From positions 186,001 through 250,000 of the forward strand of contig OZ025661.1 of assembly GCA_964019335.1 (NCBI GenBank): 64,000 bases of DNA, in the 5' to 3' direction. Made by a program: the position numbers and the translations under genes. Positions 31,075-39,704 of the stretch are shown piece by piece. Under the pieces are notes generated by a model. It did no database searches and was not told the origin of the DNA. It saw only the letters and a list, made by a program, of their open reading frames with translations. The stretch's first letter is position 1. Each line of letters begins with the position of its first letter. This DNA is from Diplonema japonicum (lineage: Eukaryota; Euglenozoa; Diplonemea; Diplonemida; Diplonemidae).

Positions 31075-31575
31075 CTACTGCCCAGTGATGGCAAGAATGA
31101 CATTACCGGCTGCAATGTGGAAAGCAGTCGCGAGTCCATCCTTTGCAAGCCTTACCAAGGTCAGGAGCAGCACCGTGACCAGCATTCTCCTGGCGATGGG
31201 AGGGCGCTTACGACTGCTGTTGCAGGGAATGGTGTAACTCGTGAAAAGATGGTCTGCCTTTACGACCACCTTGACTCCCGTGAGACCTTGTTTATTCAAA
31301 GCATCCTGCAAACAGCCTGCCACCTCAGTGTACCCACTCTTCGAAAAATCCTCACTGAAAGGCACACTCACCACTGCCTTTGTCACACCTCTGCAAGCAG
31401 CGCTTTGCAGATCATGGAGCACTAGCCTTTCCATCTTTTCCGCCTCCACATACAAAGAAATACTCAAAAGGTCACTCAGTTGCTTACCCTTTTGTACCTT
31501 CCACATCTCAGGGACCAAATAAAACAAAGAGAAGAGCCCCGCACCCTCCCTTCTTTTATTATGAAACCCACCCAA
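31075..31575 (-). CDS. Unknown protein with C-terminal hydrophobic segment (up to 166 aa)
   Basis: The open frame runs from an ATG at 31575. A later ATG at 31506 (MWKVQKGKQLSDLL) may be the real start, because the first 23 residues are unremarkable. The middle (KAVVSVPFSEDFSKSGYTEV, then GVKVVVKADHLFTSY) looks like alternating strands and helices. A basic SSRKRPPIARR stretch precedes the hydrophobic MLVTVLLLTLVRLA and a second weakly hydrophobic end. This suggests a tail-anchored membrane protein. I do not recognise the family. Confidence 0.45.
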   Translation of the reverse strand: MGGFHNKRREGAGLFSLFYLVPEMWKVQKGKQLSDLLSISLYVEAEKMERLVLHDLQSAACRGVTKAVVSVPFSEDFSKSGYTEVAGCLQDALNKQGLTGVKVVVKADHLFTSYTIPCNSSRKRPPIARRMLVTVLLLTLVRLAKDGLATAFHIAAGNVILAITGQ

Positions 31576-32062
31576 CCCCCTATTTTGTTGCGCTTTATTA
31601 CTAGACGGACGGGCAGAACAAAGAAAAGTATAACGTGGGTGAGATGTAAGGAAGGATTGGGCTAAAAGGAAACTCAGAGATAGTCTTTCTGGCCAGAGTT
31701 TAAAGGAGCTTTTTCAGCGCATGAAAAAAAACCTCAGATGAGACAAATAATAAGAGATCAGATAAAGGAGGTTCCTGTTTGGAACGTCCCCCTTGTCTCT
31801 ACTTATCTTAAAAAAAGCGAGGTTAGGAACTCGGGGGGTGGCGGGGGGGGGACTCGAAAAAGATCCAGTGCTCATGAGGCCCACTGTTCTTGTAGAACTT
31901 CACACTAATCGGTCACCGTTCTGCGGTTGCTGCTTGTAGATGGGGCGGTTTGGCTCAAGGAGAAGAGATAAGTGACCTCCTCGTAGCCGTCAAGGGGTCG
32001 AGCAATTAAAATACTCAAAGTGCAGGACAAACCCTCTCATGGAGGGCCGCCCTTGAGCACAG
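31576..32062. other. Spacer downstream of the pseudolipase-GTPase gene
   Basis: Unique sequence of moderate composition without a coding frame. It ends in a retroelement tail at 32009-32062 that abuts the next stop codon. Confidence 0.5.
32009..32062 (-). repeat. Retroelement 3' tail fragment
   Basis: Plus-sense ACTCAAAGTGCAGGACAAAC, then GGAGGGCCGCCCT, matches the 3' tail of the short element at 24537-24580 (ACTCAAAGTACAGGACAAGC, then GAGGGCCGCCCT). It lies directly at the 3' end of the coding region of the neighbouring gene, so it probably contributes to that gene's 3' UTR. Confidence 0.55.
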
Positions 32063-35000
32063 CTAGGAAAGGAGCTTCTCATCGTCGATGACCAGCCCGA
32101 GTTTTTGCCAGATGCCTGCGAACACCGACCGGAGATCCTCGACATATACTATGTCGTTTGCTTTACAAAATTCCATTTTCTTCATGATGTACACATCGCC
32201 GAAGTCCTCCGACTCGATGTGCGCACGACTGGCAGTGAGCATGAAGTCGGTTTGTTTTATGCCGGTGTTCAGCTTCCCAACCCCACGACGGAGGAGATCA
32301 AGATGAGGCCGGATCAGTTCGAAGAGGGACTCGTCACTACCACCACCACCACCGTTCACGAAAGACTCAATACGCGCGATGACAGCATTAATATCTTCGA
32401 CCTGCCTAGCCAGCCACACGGACGGGTCGCGGATGTTCTGGTGCTGCATGAGGTCGCATTTTGTTATGACGATTTTAAAAGGTGTTCCTGATGAGAGTAT
32501 CACCGCAAGTCTTACGATGAAGCTGTTGTTCCTCGTCGCTTCTGTGATGCCGCACAGGATGTAATAGTTTAACGGAGTCACGATCTTCTCCCCTCTGGCA
32601 GCAGAGTCGCTCAGACCCGGGTTGTCGATTACTCTCAGCTTCTCGCTGAGCGACGAGCGGTAGCCAGTCTTTCGTTTCGTCCCGCCCGATGTGTCGCTGT
32701 TGCATGTTGCTTTTGTTTCGAAAACAGTGTTGCACAGGCTGCTTTTACCGTTTCTGGTATCGCCCATGACCTGGACGACGAAGGAGTCTGCCATAAGTTT
32801 TCGCAGATTGGCCACCACCAAAACGCACCACAGTAGTTTTGCAAGGTCCGCCCTGTCAGCCGGCACGCAGAGCCCCATCCCCAAGTGGTGGTCTTTTCCG
32901 TAGAAGGTCTCCCAGTGGTCGCGAACAAACTCCCCGGCGAATTCGTTTATCTCTGTAGAGAGAAGCGTGTCCAGAGATTTCTTCATCTTATTCGTCACGA
33001 GGTTCACCAACAACTGCTCTTTGATAAATATAGACTGGTCTCGGTAGTAGTCCTTCTCGATTGAGGCGATGAGAAATTCTACTTTTTTAACGTACCCAGG
33101 ACCGACCCTCCAGAAAAGCTTCAGTGTTTGGTATTGAAGACCGACTAAAACGGGAGCGCAGATCAAGCCTGCAGGGTTCAGGGTGGCAAGGGTAGCTGCA
33201 GTTCCGAGGCTTGCAAGGGTTTTTGTGATCAACTGCGCGACCTGGTGTGGAACGGCAGAGCTGAGGCAGAGTTGGATGTCAGCGGTTTCTAGGGTCTTCA
33301 GGGGGCCGTGGATCTCCTTGTTGAGTAGTTCGAGAATCTCTTCATCACATTTGTCGTCGGAGAGGGTATTCACGTAGGTGGCGAGGGTTTGGTTGTAGGT
33401 AACAAGACACGGCATTCCCAAAATCCTTGCCCCTTGGTTTGCCTTGTTGTTTTCCACCACCTTCTGGACGTACTGGATCGACCTGATTGAAGCGAGCAGT
33501 TTTGGGAAGACAAACTCGTTGTCTTCATTGTGCAGCAACGCGTATTGTATGCCCCTCGTCACAAGTTCCCCCACAGACATTCTTTCATAGATTTCTCCGT
33601 ACTTGCTCAGCATGAAACACGCGAGGTCGCTGCTTTTGTCCAGTTTCACTGTTCTTTCAATAGTTTCGTCCCCGGAAATGCAGCATAGTGCCAGGGTTTT
33701 CACCTTCCCCCAGTTCACTTCAGAGTATCGAAGTTTCCCGGAAACCTGATTCATGCTGATGTTTATGAGCCGCACGGGATATTGTTTCACGCTCTCGTCA
33801 TGTGCGATAACCTTCAGCTGGATGGTGTCCACGAAGCACATGTTCGTCCCGCTGACCTTCGCAGTCACGAAGCTGTTGATGCACCTCAGCGTGCAGTTCT
33901 CTATAACGGGGAACACCTCCGGCTGCAACGCTTTACTGTACGCCGCTGTGCTGTGCCACCTCAAATCGCTTGCTGCGACTGAAGCCGTGCTACTACAGAT
34001 AAACGGCAGCACGTCGCCACTAAGCTCATTTATCGCATTGTTTTCTGCCACGCAGATCACTCCAACAGGTTCCCTCCTCTCCACAGACCTTTCCAGTTCC
34101 TTTCGAACGTCTGCTAAGGCGTTTTGAAGCCCTTTTGAAACGCCTGTAGGCTTACACTCCTTTTCGATGTCGATCCCAGGCAACGCTTCCCAGAACAGGT
34201 CAGGGGACTCCTTCGGACCGCATGCTTGTTTCGCCCATTGCAAGGCACCCACTCCGTGCTGAGCTTTTCTCATGGTAAGGTAGGGAACAGGGTCTGCCCG
34301 GGTTATGGTCTGTCGGATGCGCTCTTTAATGAGAAAGAGGGCGGGCTGGTCGGGGAGGAAGATCAATGGCGTCCCGAAGGTGAAGCATATTTTTGTTTTC
34401 TCAGGGAGGTAGCTGTTCTTTTCGAAAATGTGCAGCATATCGATGGCCATCTTTCCTCCATGGTCATACCCGGAAAAGGCTATGGTACTTTGGTCTGGAA
34501 AGTACTTCGATATATGCTCCTTGATGTCATTCTTCGTCTTATTAATACTGGAATGTCCCATTTTGGACAATGGCCCACGGCACCCCACATAGACGGTGTG
34601 CTTGTCGGCCTGCACTGTGAAGTAAGGTTCTGTCTCTGTCTCTTCTTCATCAGAATCGTTCAGGTTCGTTGAAGGCTCTCCGTAGATAGTGTAAACACCC
34701 TGTGCTGTTGTGTTCAGCGTCGTTGGGATTGTGGTACTCTCGTAGTGCGTTATAGGAAGGATCATGTGGTGCATGGCTTCTGCGACGAGTAGAGCATTTC
34801 TGTACCTTTCTGTGGTGAAGACGTCGGAACTCAACCCTTCGGCATGGGTTGTGAAGGATCTTGATGCGCTTTGTATGGTTACGGTGTAGCGTGCCCCTTT
34901 CTTCAGGGCTTTTAGGAGTAATAGATTGCTGCCTGCTTCGCTTGTTACTTTCTGCGGTGGGTGATCTTCGTCTTGTTCGTCGCTCCGGACCTGGATTTTC

Positions 35001-35131
35001 AACTCTGTGGTTTCTTCTCCCATCCACTCTACCAAGGCCTCTCCGTGACCCTCGTACACCTGCACTCCGTATGTGCCGCGCGATTCCACCTTAACCTCCT
35101 TCGGGGCTGTGAACCTACGTAGGAAGTCCAT
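32063..35131 (-). CDS. Fibronectin III / pseudolipase (lipase class 3 fold) / GTPase fusion, 1022 aa
   Basis: One intronless frame with three recognisable parts. Residues about 18-95 look like a fibronectin type III domain (GEALVEWMGEET, then LLLKALKKGARYTVTIQS). Residues about 170-330 follow the class 3 lipase layout: TVYVGCRGPLS, a nucleophile-elbow position FSGYDHGGKMAIDML at 219-233, ICFTFGTPLIFLP and ITRADPVPYLTM near 280. The elbow should read G-x-S-x-G but has Asp in place of Ser (GYDHG), so normal lipase activity is unlikely. A helical and partly hydrophobic middle (around 640-680) follows. The C-terminal 240 residues hold a GTPase: P-loop GDTRNGKSS (790-798), DNPGL (836-840) and TKCD (890-893). 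It resembles GIMAP or IRG/dynamin-related GTPases that act on membranes. The role is unknown. Confidence 0.75.
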   Translation of the reverse strand: MDFLRRFTAPKEVKVESRGTYGVQVYEGHGEALVEWMGEETTELKIQVRSDEQDEDHPPQKVTSEAGSNLLLLKALKKGARYTVTIQSASRSFTTHAEGLSSDVFTTERYRNALLVAEAMHHMILPITHYESTTIPTTLNTTAQGVYTIYGEPSTNLNDSDEEETETEPYFTVQADKHTVYVGCRGPLSKMGHSSINKTKNDIKEHISKYFPDQSTIAFSGYDHGGKMAIDMLHIFEKNSYLPEKTKICFTFGTPLIFLPDQPALFLIKERIRQTITRADPVPYLTMRKAQHGVGALQWAKQACGPKESPDLFWEALPGIDIEKECKPTGVSKGLQNALADVRKELERSVERREPVGVICVAENNAINELSGDVLPFICSSTASVAASDLRWHSTAAYSKALQPEVFPVIENCTLRCINSFVTAKVSGTNMCFVDTIQLKVIAHDESVKQYPVRLINISMNQVSGKLRYSEVNWGKVKTLALCCISGDETIERTVKLDKSSDLACFMLSKYGEIYERMSVGELVTRGIQYALLHNEDNEFVFPKLLASIRSIQYVQKVVENNKANQGARILGMPCLVTYNQTLATYVNTLSDDKCDEEILELLNKEIHGPLKTLETADIQLCLSSAVPHQVAQLITKTLASLGTAATLATLNPAGLICAPVLVGLQYQTLKLFWRVGPGYVKKVEFLIASIEKDYYRDQSIFIKEQLLVNLVTNKMKKSLDTLLSTEINEFAGEFVRDHWETFYGKDHHLGMGLCVPADRADLAKLLWCVLVVANLRKLMADSFVVQVMGDTRNGKSSLCNTVFETKATCNSDTSGGTKRKTGYRSSLSEKLRVIDNPGLSDSAARGEKIVTPLNYYILCGITEATRNNSFIVRLAVILSSGTPFKIVITKCDLMQHQNIRDPSVWLARQVEDINAVIARIESFVNGGGGGSDESLFELIRPHLDLLRRGVGKLNTGIKQTDFMLTASRAHIESEDFGDVYIMKKMEFCKANDIVYVEDLRSVFAGIWQKLGLVIDDEKLLS

Positions 35132-35483
35132 TTATTTTTCCCTCTTCTCCTTCTTTTTTTTTTGTTTGTTACTGGTGTGGTTTTGCTTGTGAAAAAACTT
35201 TTGTTGGGGGGGGTAAGGAGGGAGAAAATTCGTCAAGACCCACACGGGATAAGAGTGAGAAACAAAAAGGAAAATACATAGAGGCACGGGAGGTTCTTTT
35301 TTTATTTAAAAATTCTTTATGCTCCGTGAGACAAAAGCCCCCCCCCCCCCCCCCGTGGGTCCCCCATCATTCTACCCTACTCTATCTCTCGGAAGAAGAA
35401 GAAAACAAAAAAAAAAGGTTGTTTGTTGTAGGGAACAAAAGGTAGGGGAAAAAAAAAAGGAGATTTTTCTTCTTGCTATTTCT

Positions 35484-35524
<41 letters not shown>

Positions 35525-35533
35525 CCCCCGTCT
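35132..35533. other. Spacer with C and T runs
   Basis: Includes a C run near 35338 and a T run of about 39 nt near 35486. No coding frame or repeat copy is seen. Confidence 0.55.
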
Positions 35534-36250
35534 TCATACCGGTTTTAGCTGAGGACACGGATTGAAATTTACTTCTCCGCCAAAAATTTTCAAAAGGTTT
35601 GTTGGATCCACATGCTCTTTGAGCTCGGGAGGCTGCCGTCCTCCACTGAGAAGGGTCACTTTTTTCGCGGTCACGGGGTCCAGGAAGACCTTAATAATGG
35701 ACCAGATGCCCCGCGATAACATTCCTGTGGGGAAGACCCACACCTTATACATCCTCTCTGGGTAATTTTCACCGAATAACTTGGAGGCAGCTTGAACAAG
35801 GGTTTTGTCAGTCTCTGTTCCAGAGGGGAGGAAGAGAAGAACAGTAAATTTTTCAATCCCGGGGAGCATGTCTTTGATACCTTCTTCAAGAACATAGGTC
35901 ATCATGGCTGTCGTCTTCTCAATGCTGAAATTCTTCGAAACATGGTTAGGGCCGATGAAGTGCAACAAAGGGTGTCCTTCCCTGTCCACACCTTTTACGA
36001 AGAACATATTAGTGTCTAGTTGCTTTCTCACAGCAGTTTCGCTTATTGGAAGCGCCTTCTTTCTCCACGCCAAGTGCGTGTCCATCATCGCCTTCGCCTT
36101 CTTCACATCGCCCCCTCTGGCAGCGAGGAATCTTCTCGCAGCGCTCTCTTCAACCTCTGGGTACATTGCCCTAAACTCATTCAACACATCTTTATCGACA
36201 TTGACAATAGCTTCCTTGTAGATTTTTGGTTCCACAGGATCCCCAGACAT
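35534..36250 (-). CDS. Sec14-like CRAL-TRIO lipid-binding protein (238 aa)
   Basis: The start is taken at the ATG at 36250 (MSGDPVEPKIYKEA). A more upstream in-frame ATG at 36301 would add a Lys-rich stretch from an A-rich leader. An N-terminal helical CRAL-TRIO-N region (ESAARRFLAARGGDVKKAKAMM, AWRKK) leads into the lipid-binding fold: GVDREGHPLLHF, TVLLFLPSGTETD, NYPERMYKVWVFPTGML (the YPER-hydrophobic motif), IWSIIKVFLDPVTAKKVTLL and LKIFGGEV. Family members bind phosphatidylinositol, phosphatidylcholine or other hydrophobic ligands and couple lipid exchange to signalling or trafficking. The ligand cannot be told from the sequence. Confidence 0.88.
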   Translation of the reverse strand: MSGDPVEPKIYKEAIVNVDKDVLNEFRAMYPEVEESAARRFLAARGGDVKKAKAMMDTHLAWRKKALPISETAVRKQLDTNMFFVKGVDREGHPLLHFIGPNHVSKNFSIEKTTAMMTYVLEEGIKDMLPGIEKFTVLLFLPSGTETDKTLVQAASKLFGENYPERMYKVWVFPTGMLSRGIWSIIKVFLDPVTAKKVTLLSGGRQPPELKEHVDPTNLLKIFGGEVNFNPCPQLKPV

Positions 36251-36654
36251 TTTTTTTCCTTTTTGCTCGCCCTTTTTCTTTGGTTCAACAAAAATGAACA
36301 AAAAAAAAAAAAACTAAAAAAAAAAAAAAAAAAAAAACCACACACTTCAAACATCAAGTTAAGGAGACATGGAGAAAGGGGAGGGTGTTGTGGATACAAA
36401 GTAAAGTGTGTATTTCTCGTTCTAAAAAAAAAAAAAAAGAAAATAAAAGAGCAAAAGGAGAACCAGGAAGGAAAGGGGGGGGGAGAGGCTGATCATTCTG
36501 CTTTTTTTTTCTCTCCCTCTTTTTTTTTTTTTTTTTTTTCCGAACCGAGAAACGGATCACACCTTCCCTTTCCTTATTGTTTATCTTGTCCGCCTCTATA
36601 ATTTTATATTTTTGTGTGGACACTCTTTTTTTCTTCTTCTTTCATTTCCCGTCT
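36251..36654. other. Spacer upstream of the Sec14-like gene
   Basis: A and T runs on either side of short unique stretches. No gene is seen. Coding-strand T-rich stretches ending in TTTAG may serve as the Sec14-like gene's acceptor. Confidence 0.45.
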
Positions 36655-39010
36655 TCAGTTGTCATCGTCAAAGCTGACATTCTGCCCAAGGAGGACGAGG
36701 AGAGCCTCTTGCCCGCAGTCTGCAAAAGGGACAGGGATCTTCATCTCTGAGAGGACCTTCACAATGAATGTGACGAAAAGGAGCCCGTCCTTGCGAGCCA
36801 TGACCCTCCCTCCACGAGATTCCTCGATGGCCTCCATTGCAAGCTTCACCTGCGAGAAGTGTTGGTTCACATAACCCTCGTCTTCGTCATCGATTGAGTT
36901 CTTCAGTTCATTGAAGCGCCTCTCGCACTCCTCCTGGTGCTTTGGGTCCCCAGCAGACACCCTCTTCCCTTCCACGATCTCTTTGATCACATTGTCGCTC
37001 GGGATGAACTCAAGTGGTGCCACCTCACCTTCGATCCCGACAGTGAGCTTCGCGTACGGGCTGTTCACTGTAGCCCCCTTCAGCTTCCCAAGTGCTCCTT
37101 TCAGGTTCTGCAGCATCTCCCATCCGTTGATCTCCACCTCATCGTAGGGTGATTCCTTCATCGAACCTTGAACCTTCTTGCACAGCTTCACCAGGTAGTG
37201 CGAGGGCATCTCTGTCGAGAGGCGCGCCTTTTCTTGAATCGATCTCAGGAAGAAGTGACCCCACTGTCGGATCTCTTGCAGCTGCTCTTCGGCCTCCTTG
37301 TCCCAGTTGTAGCCCTCGCCTTCGTCATCCACACCAGCGTGTGCCACGAATGTGCACCTTGCGTCCGCCACCAGGTAGTCTACAATCTCCTCCATCTTTG
37401 CATAAGGATTCCTGACCTTCACACGGCTTGTGAACTTCTGGAACAGTGAGGCCATGAAACTGGGAAGCATGACATTCTCCTTCTGAACTGTGCTCAACAT
37501 TGCCTCCAAAATGGTTGGAACGTACGACGCCTTGAAGTCCAACAGGAACCCCCACCCGAGCATGTCCAGAAGCTTTGCATCCTTCTCCAGCACATTCCGC
37601 ACGTGGCCTGAGAAGTTCCCACCGAGACCCAGTGTCAAGGACAGCTCCCCAAGAGCCTTCTTCACGTACGCCTCGATGTCATTCCCCACCAGCGAAGCTA
37701 TGCACTGTGGGTTGTGGTTGGATGGCTGTGATTGTTCATGTGACACACCTCGACCCCTGTGTCGTAGAAGGACTTGCTGATGTACATAACAGTTGTCACC
37801 ACCACCTCGCTGTCAGTGATGTTGATGTTAATCGACGGGAAGAACTCATCCCCCTCGTCAGCTCTGTGTGTGAATAACATAATGAAGTGCCGCCATACTC
37901 CAGGAGTTCCACAAGGGCGGTGAGGAGCTTGCAGTCGTCAGATCCCTCCTCAAGTGTGGTGGGTTTGTCAGTCACCACCTCTTCGTTTTCATCTTCGTAG
38001 ACCACGTTAAGGTACTCACCCTGTTATGTGTATGTGATATCTTTTTTAGAACACACCAGCCTGTTGCACTGCTTCCACATCTCATCCAGCTGCACCTTGC
38101 CGTCCTTCAGCACCTTGTGCTTTGTTAAAGCTGCAATGGACACCTCTTCCATTCCCTCCAAGTTCTCGTCGGCACCAGCTTGACAGGGTTTGCTGTATTC
38201 CGCGATGGCTTTGTTGTAGACCTTTTCCACAGTGTCCTTCTTCCCGTCCAGCACTTCGTAGGAAACCTTCGCCACAGCAACGTATTCCCCCTTGCTGTGT
38301 TTGTAAGGCCGCCACAAGGCGTGAGACAACTTTGACGGGTTGCAGATCCACGAGCAGCCCTCTGTAGAGCACGCAGATCCTGCAGCACGGAACTCCTCCC
38401 CAGAACCCGGAACCACATCGAAACGGAGGAACGTCGCGTCCTTGGTGGAGTAGTCCCCCATCTCGACAGACGAGGCGACCTCAGCCTTCGCCACCTCCTT
38501 GGTCGGGTCGATCGAGAGGCGGAGCCCAGACAACCCGATCGACGAGTTCTCCTGTGCAGAGATCCGCCCTTTGAGCCTGGCCAGAGCCCCACCCTTGTAC
38601 CGCGACCGGTTGATGTCCGAAGACCACCACGTGAAGAACTCTTCCCAGTTCACTGTCCCGTTCTGGTCAGTGTCCAGCTCCACCAGAGCTGACTTGACCT
38701 CCTGCTCGTCCATGTTGCAGCCTAGTTCTTCCACCACCTTGGCCAGTTCGTCCAGTGTGAGGTCCCCGCTCTTGTCCGTGTCAATTCTATCGAACACTTC
38801 TTTCATCGCCTGCTTCTCCTTCGCAGTGAAGACTCGTGTCACAGTCCCCTTCTTGTCGGTTTTCACCCGTCCATGGCCGCTCTTTGCAGTGTGTCGTTCG
38901 TGTAGCGCGGACTTCAGTTCGCTGAGGCGCTCTTCCTCCTTCACAAGCAGCTCTCTTAACTGGTCCATGTCATACTCCCCCAGCTCCTTCCCGTACGTTA
39001 CAGTCGTCAT
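36655..39010 (-). CDS. EF-hand family protein C1 (four exons, 746 aa)
   Basis: Exons are 39010-38057, 38020-37899, 37863-37749 and 37704-36655. The introns are 36 nt (GTGTGT...AACAG), 35 nt (GTATGG...CACAG) and 44 nt (GTGTGT...CCACAG), and the joined frame is unbroken. The N-terminus has a short coiled coil (MDQLRELLVKEEERLSELKS). Two complete EF-hand loops follow, DTDKSGDLTLDE and DTDQNGTVNWEE, ending in FFTWWSSDINRSRYKGGALARL. That end aligns with the equivalent WW-x-SD region of proteins A and B. The remaining 600 residues are an unrecognised region with repeated helical blocks (YVKKALGELSLTLGLGGNFS, EEIVDYLVADARCTFVAHAG). C2 at 44.6-47.0 kb is a near-identical copy. The protein ends SFDDDN. 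Confidence 0.8.
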
Positions 39011-39704
39011 TTTATGTGTGGTACCTAAAGGGCTCTGCAGTTAGATCGTGTTGCAAATGAATATAAGTAATTTATTACATTCGGCACTACCCTTACATAA
39101 AAAAAGAAGAAGTGTGGATTCAAAAAAAAAAAAAAAAAAAGAAAGTGTCGGCCGTTCGTGCAGGAAGTAAAAGGGAAACCGTATGGAAAAAGAGAACAAA
39201 AAAAACCTAGGAAAAGGGAATAAAAAAGGAAGTTCGTCATGTGAGTAGCCGCCCCCCCCAGACCTATTGCTCCCATTTTTAAAAAACAAAGAAGAAAACG
39301 TATGGGGAATGAGGAAAAAAAAAACCCCCACCAATATAGGAAAAAAAAAACCTCCCCCGCCAGTCCCCATATAGGGAAAGTCAGGGTGAGACCATCTATA
39401 ATTTTGTCTTCAATTGTTTTTTTTTTTCCCCTTTTTTTCCTTTTTGTATTGTACTTTTCTCTCTTCTTTTTCTTTTCTGAAGTGGAGCGAACTGGAGAAC
39501 GAAAGGGGGGGGGGGGGGGGGGGGGCGAAAGACACACTTTTTTATCCTTCTTTTCTTTTTCTCTTCCTTTTTCCTTTTTTTATACTCTTGCTGCCCCCTT
39601 CTTACCCCCTTTCAGAATAGGAAAAAAAAAAGGCGATGTTTAAGGGCAAATCCCACTCGAGGACCACCCTGAAAAAAAGAAAAGAAAAACTAAAAACAGG
39701 TTTC
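39011..39704. other. Spacer between gene B and gene C1, with a repeat fragment
   Basis: Low-complexity sequence with a G21 run (39505-39525). At 39650-39671 the words ATCCCACTCGAGGAC match the retroelement tail at 59145-59159. No gene is seen. Confidence 0.5.

Noticed and set aside
36911-37449. Plus-strand frames repeated at 44952-45490
   Set aside because: They are antisense to C1 and C2. Their repetition reflects the gene duplication.
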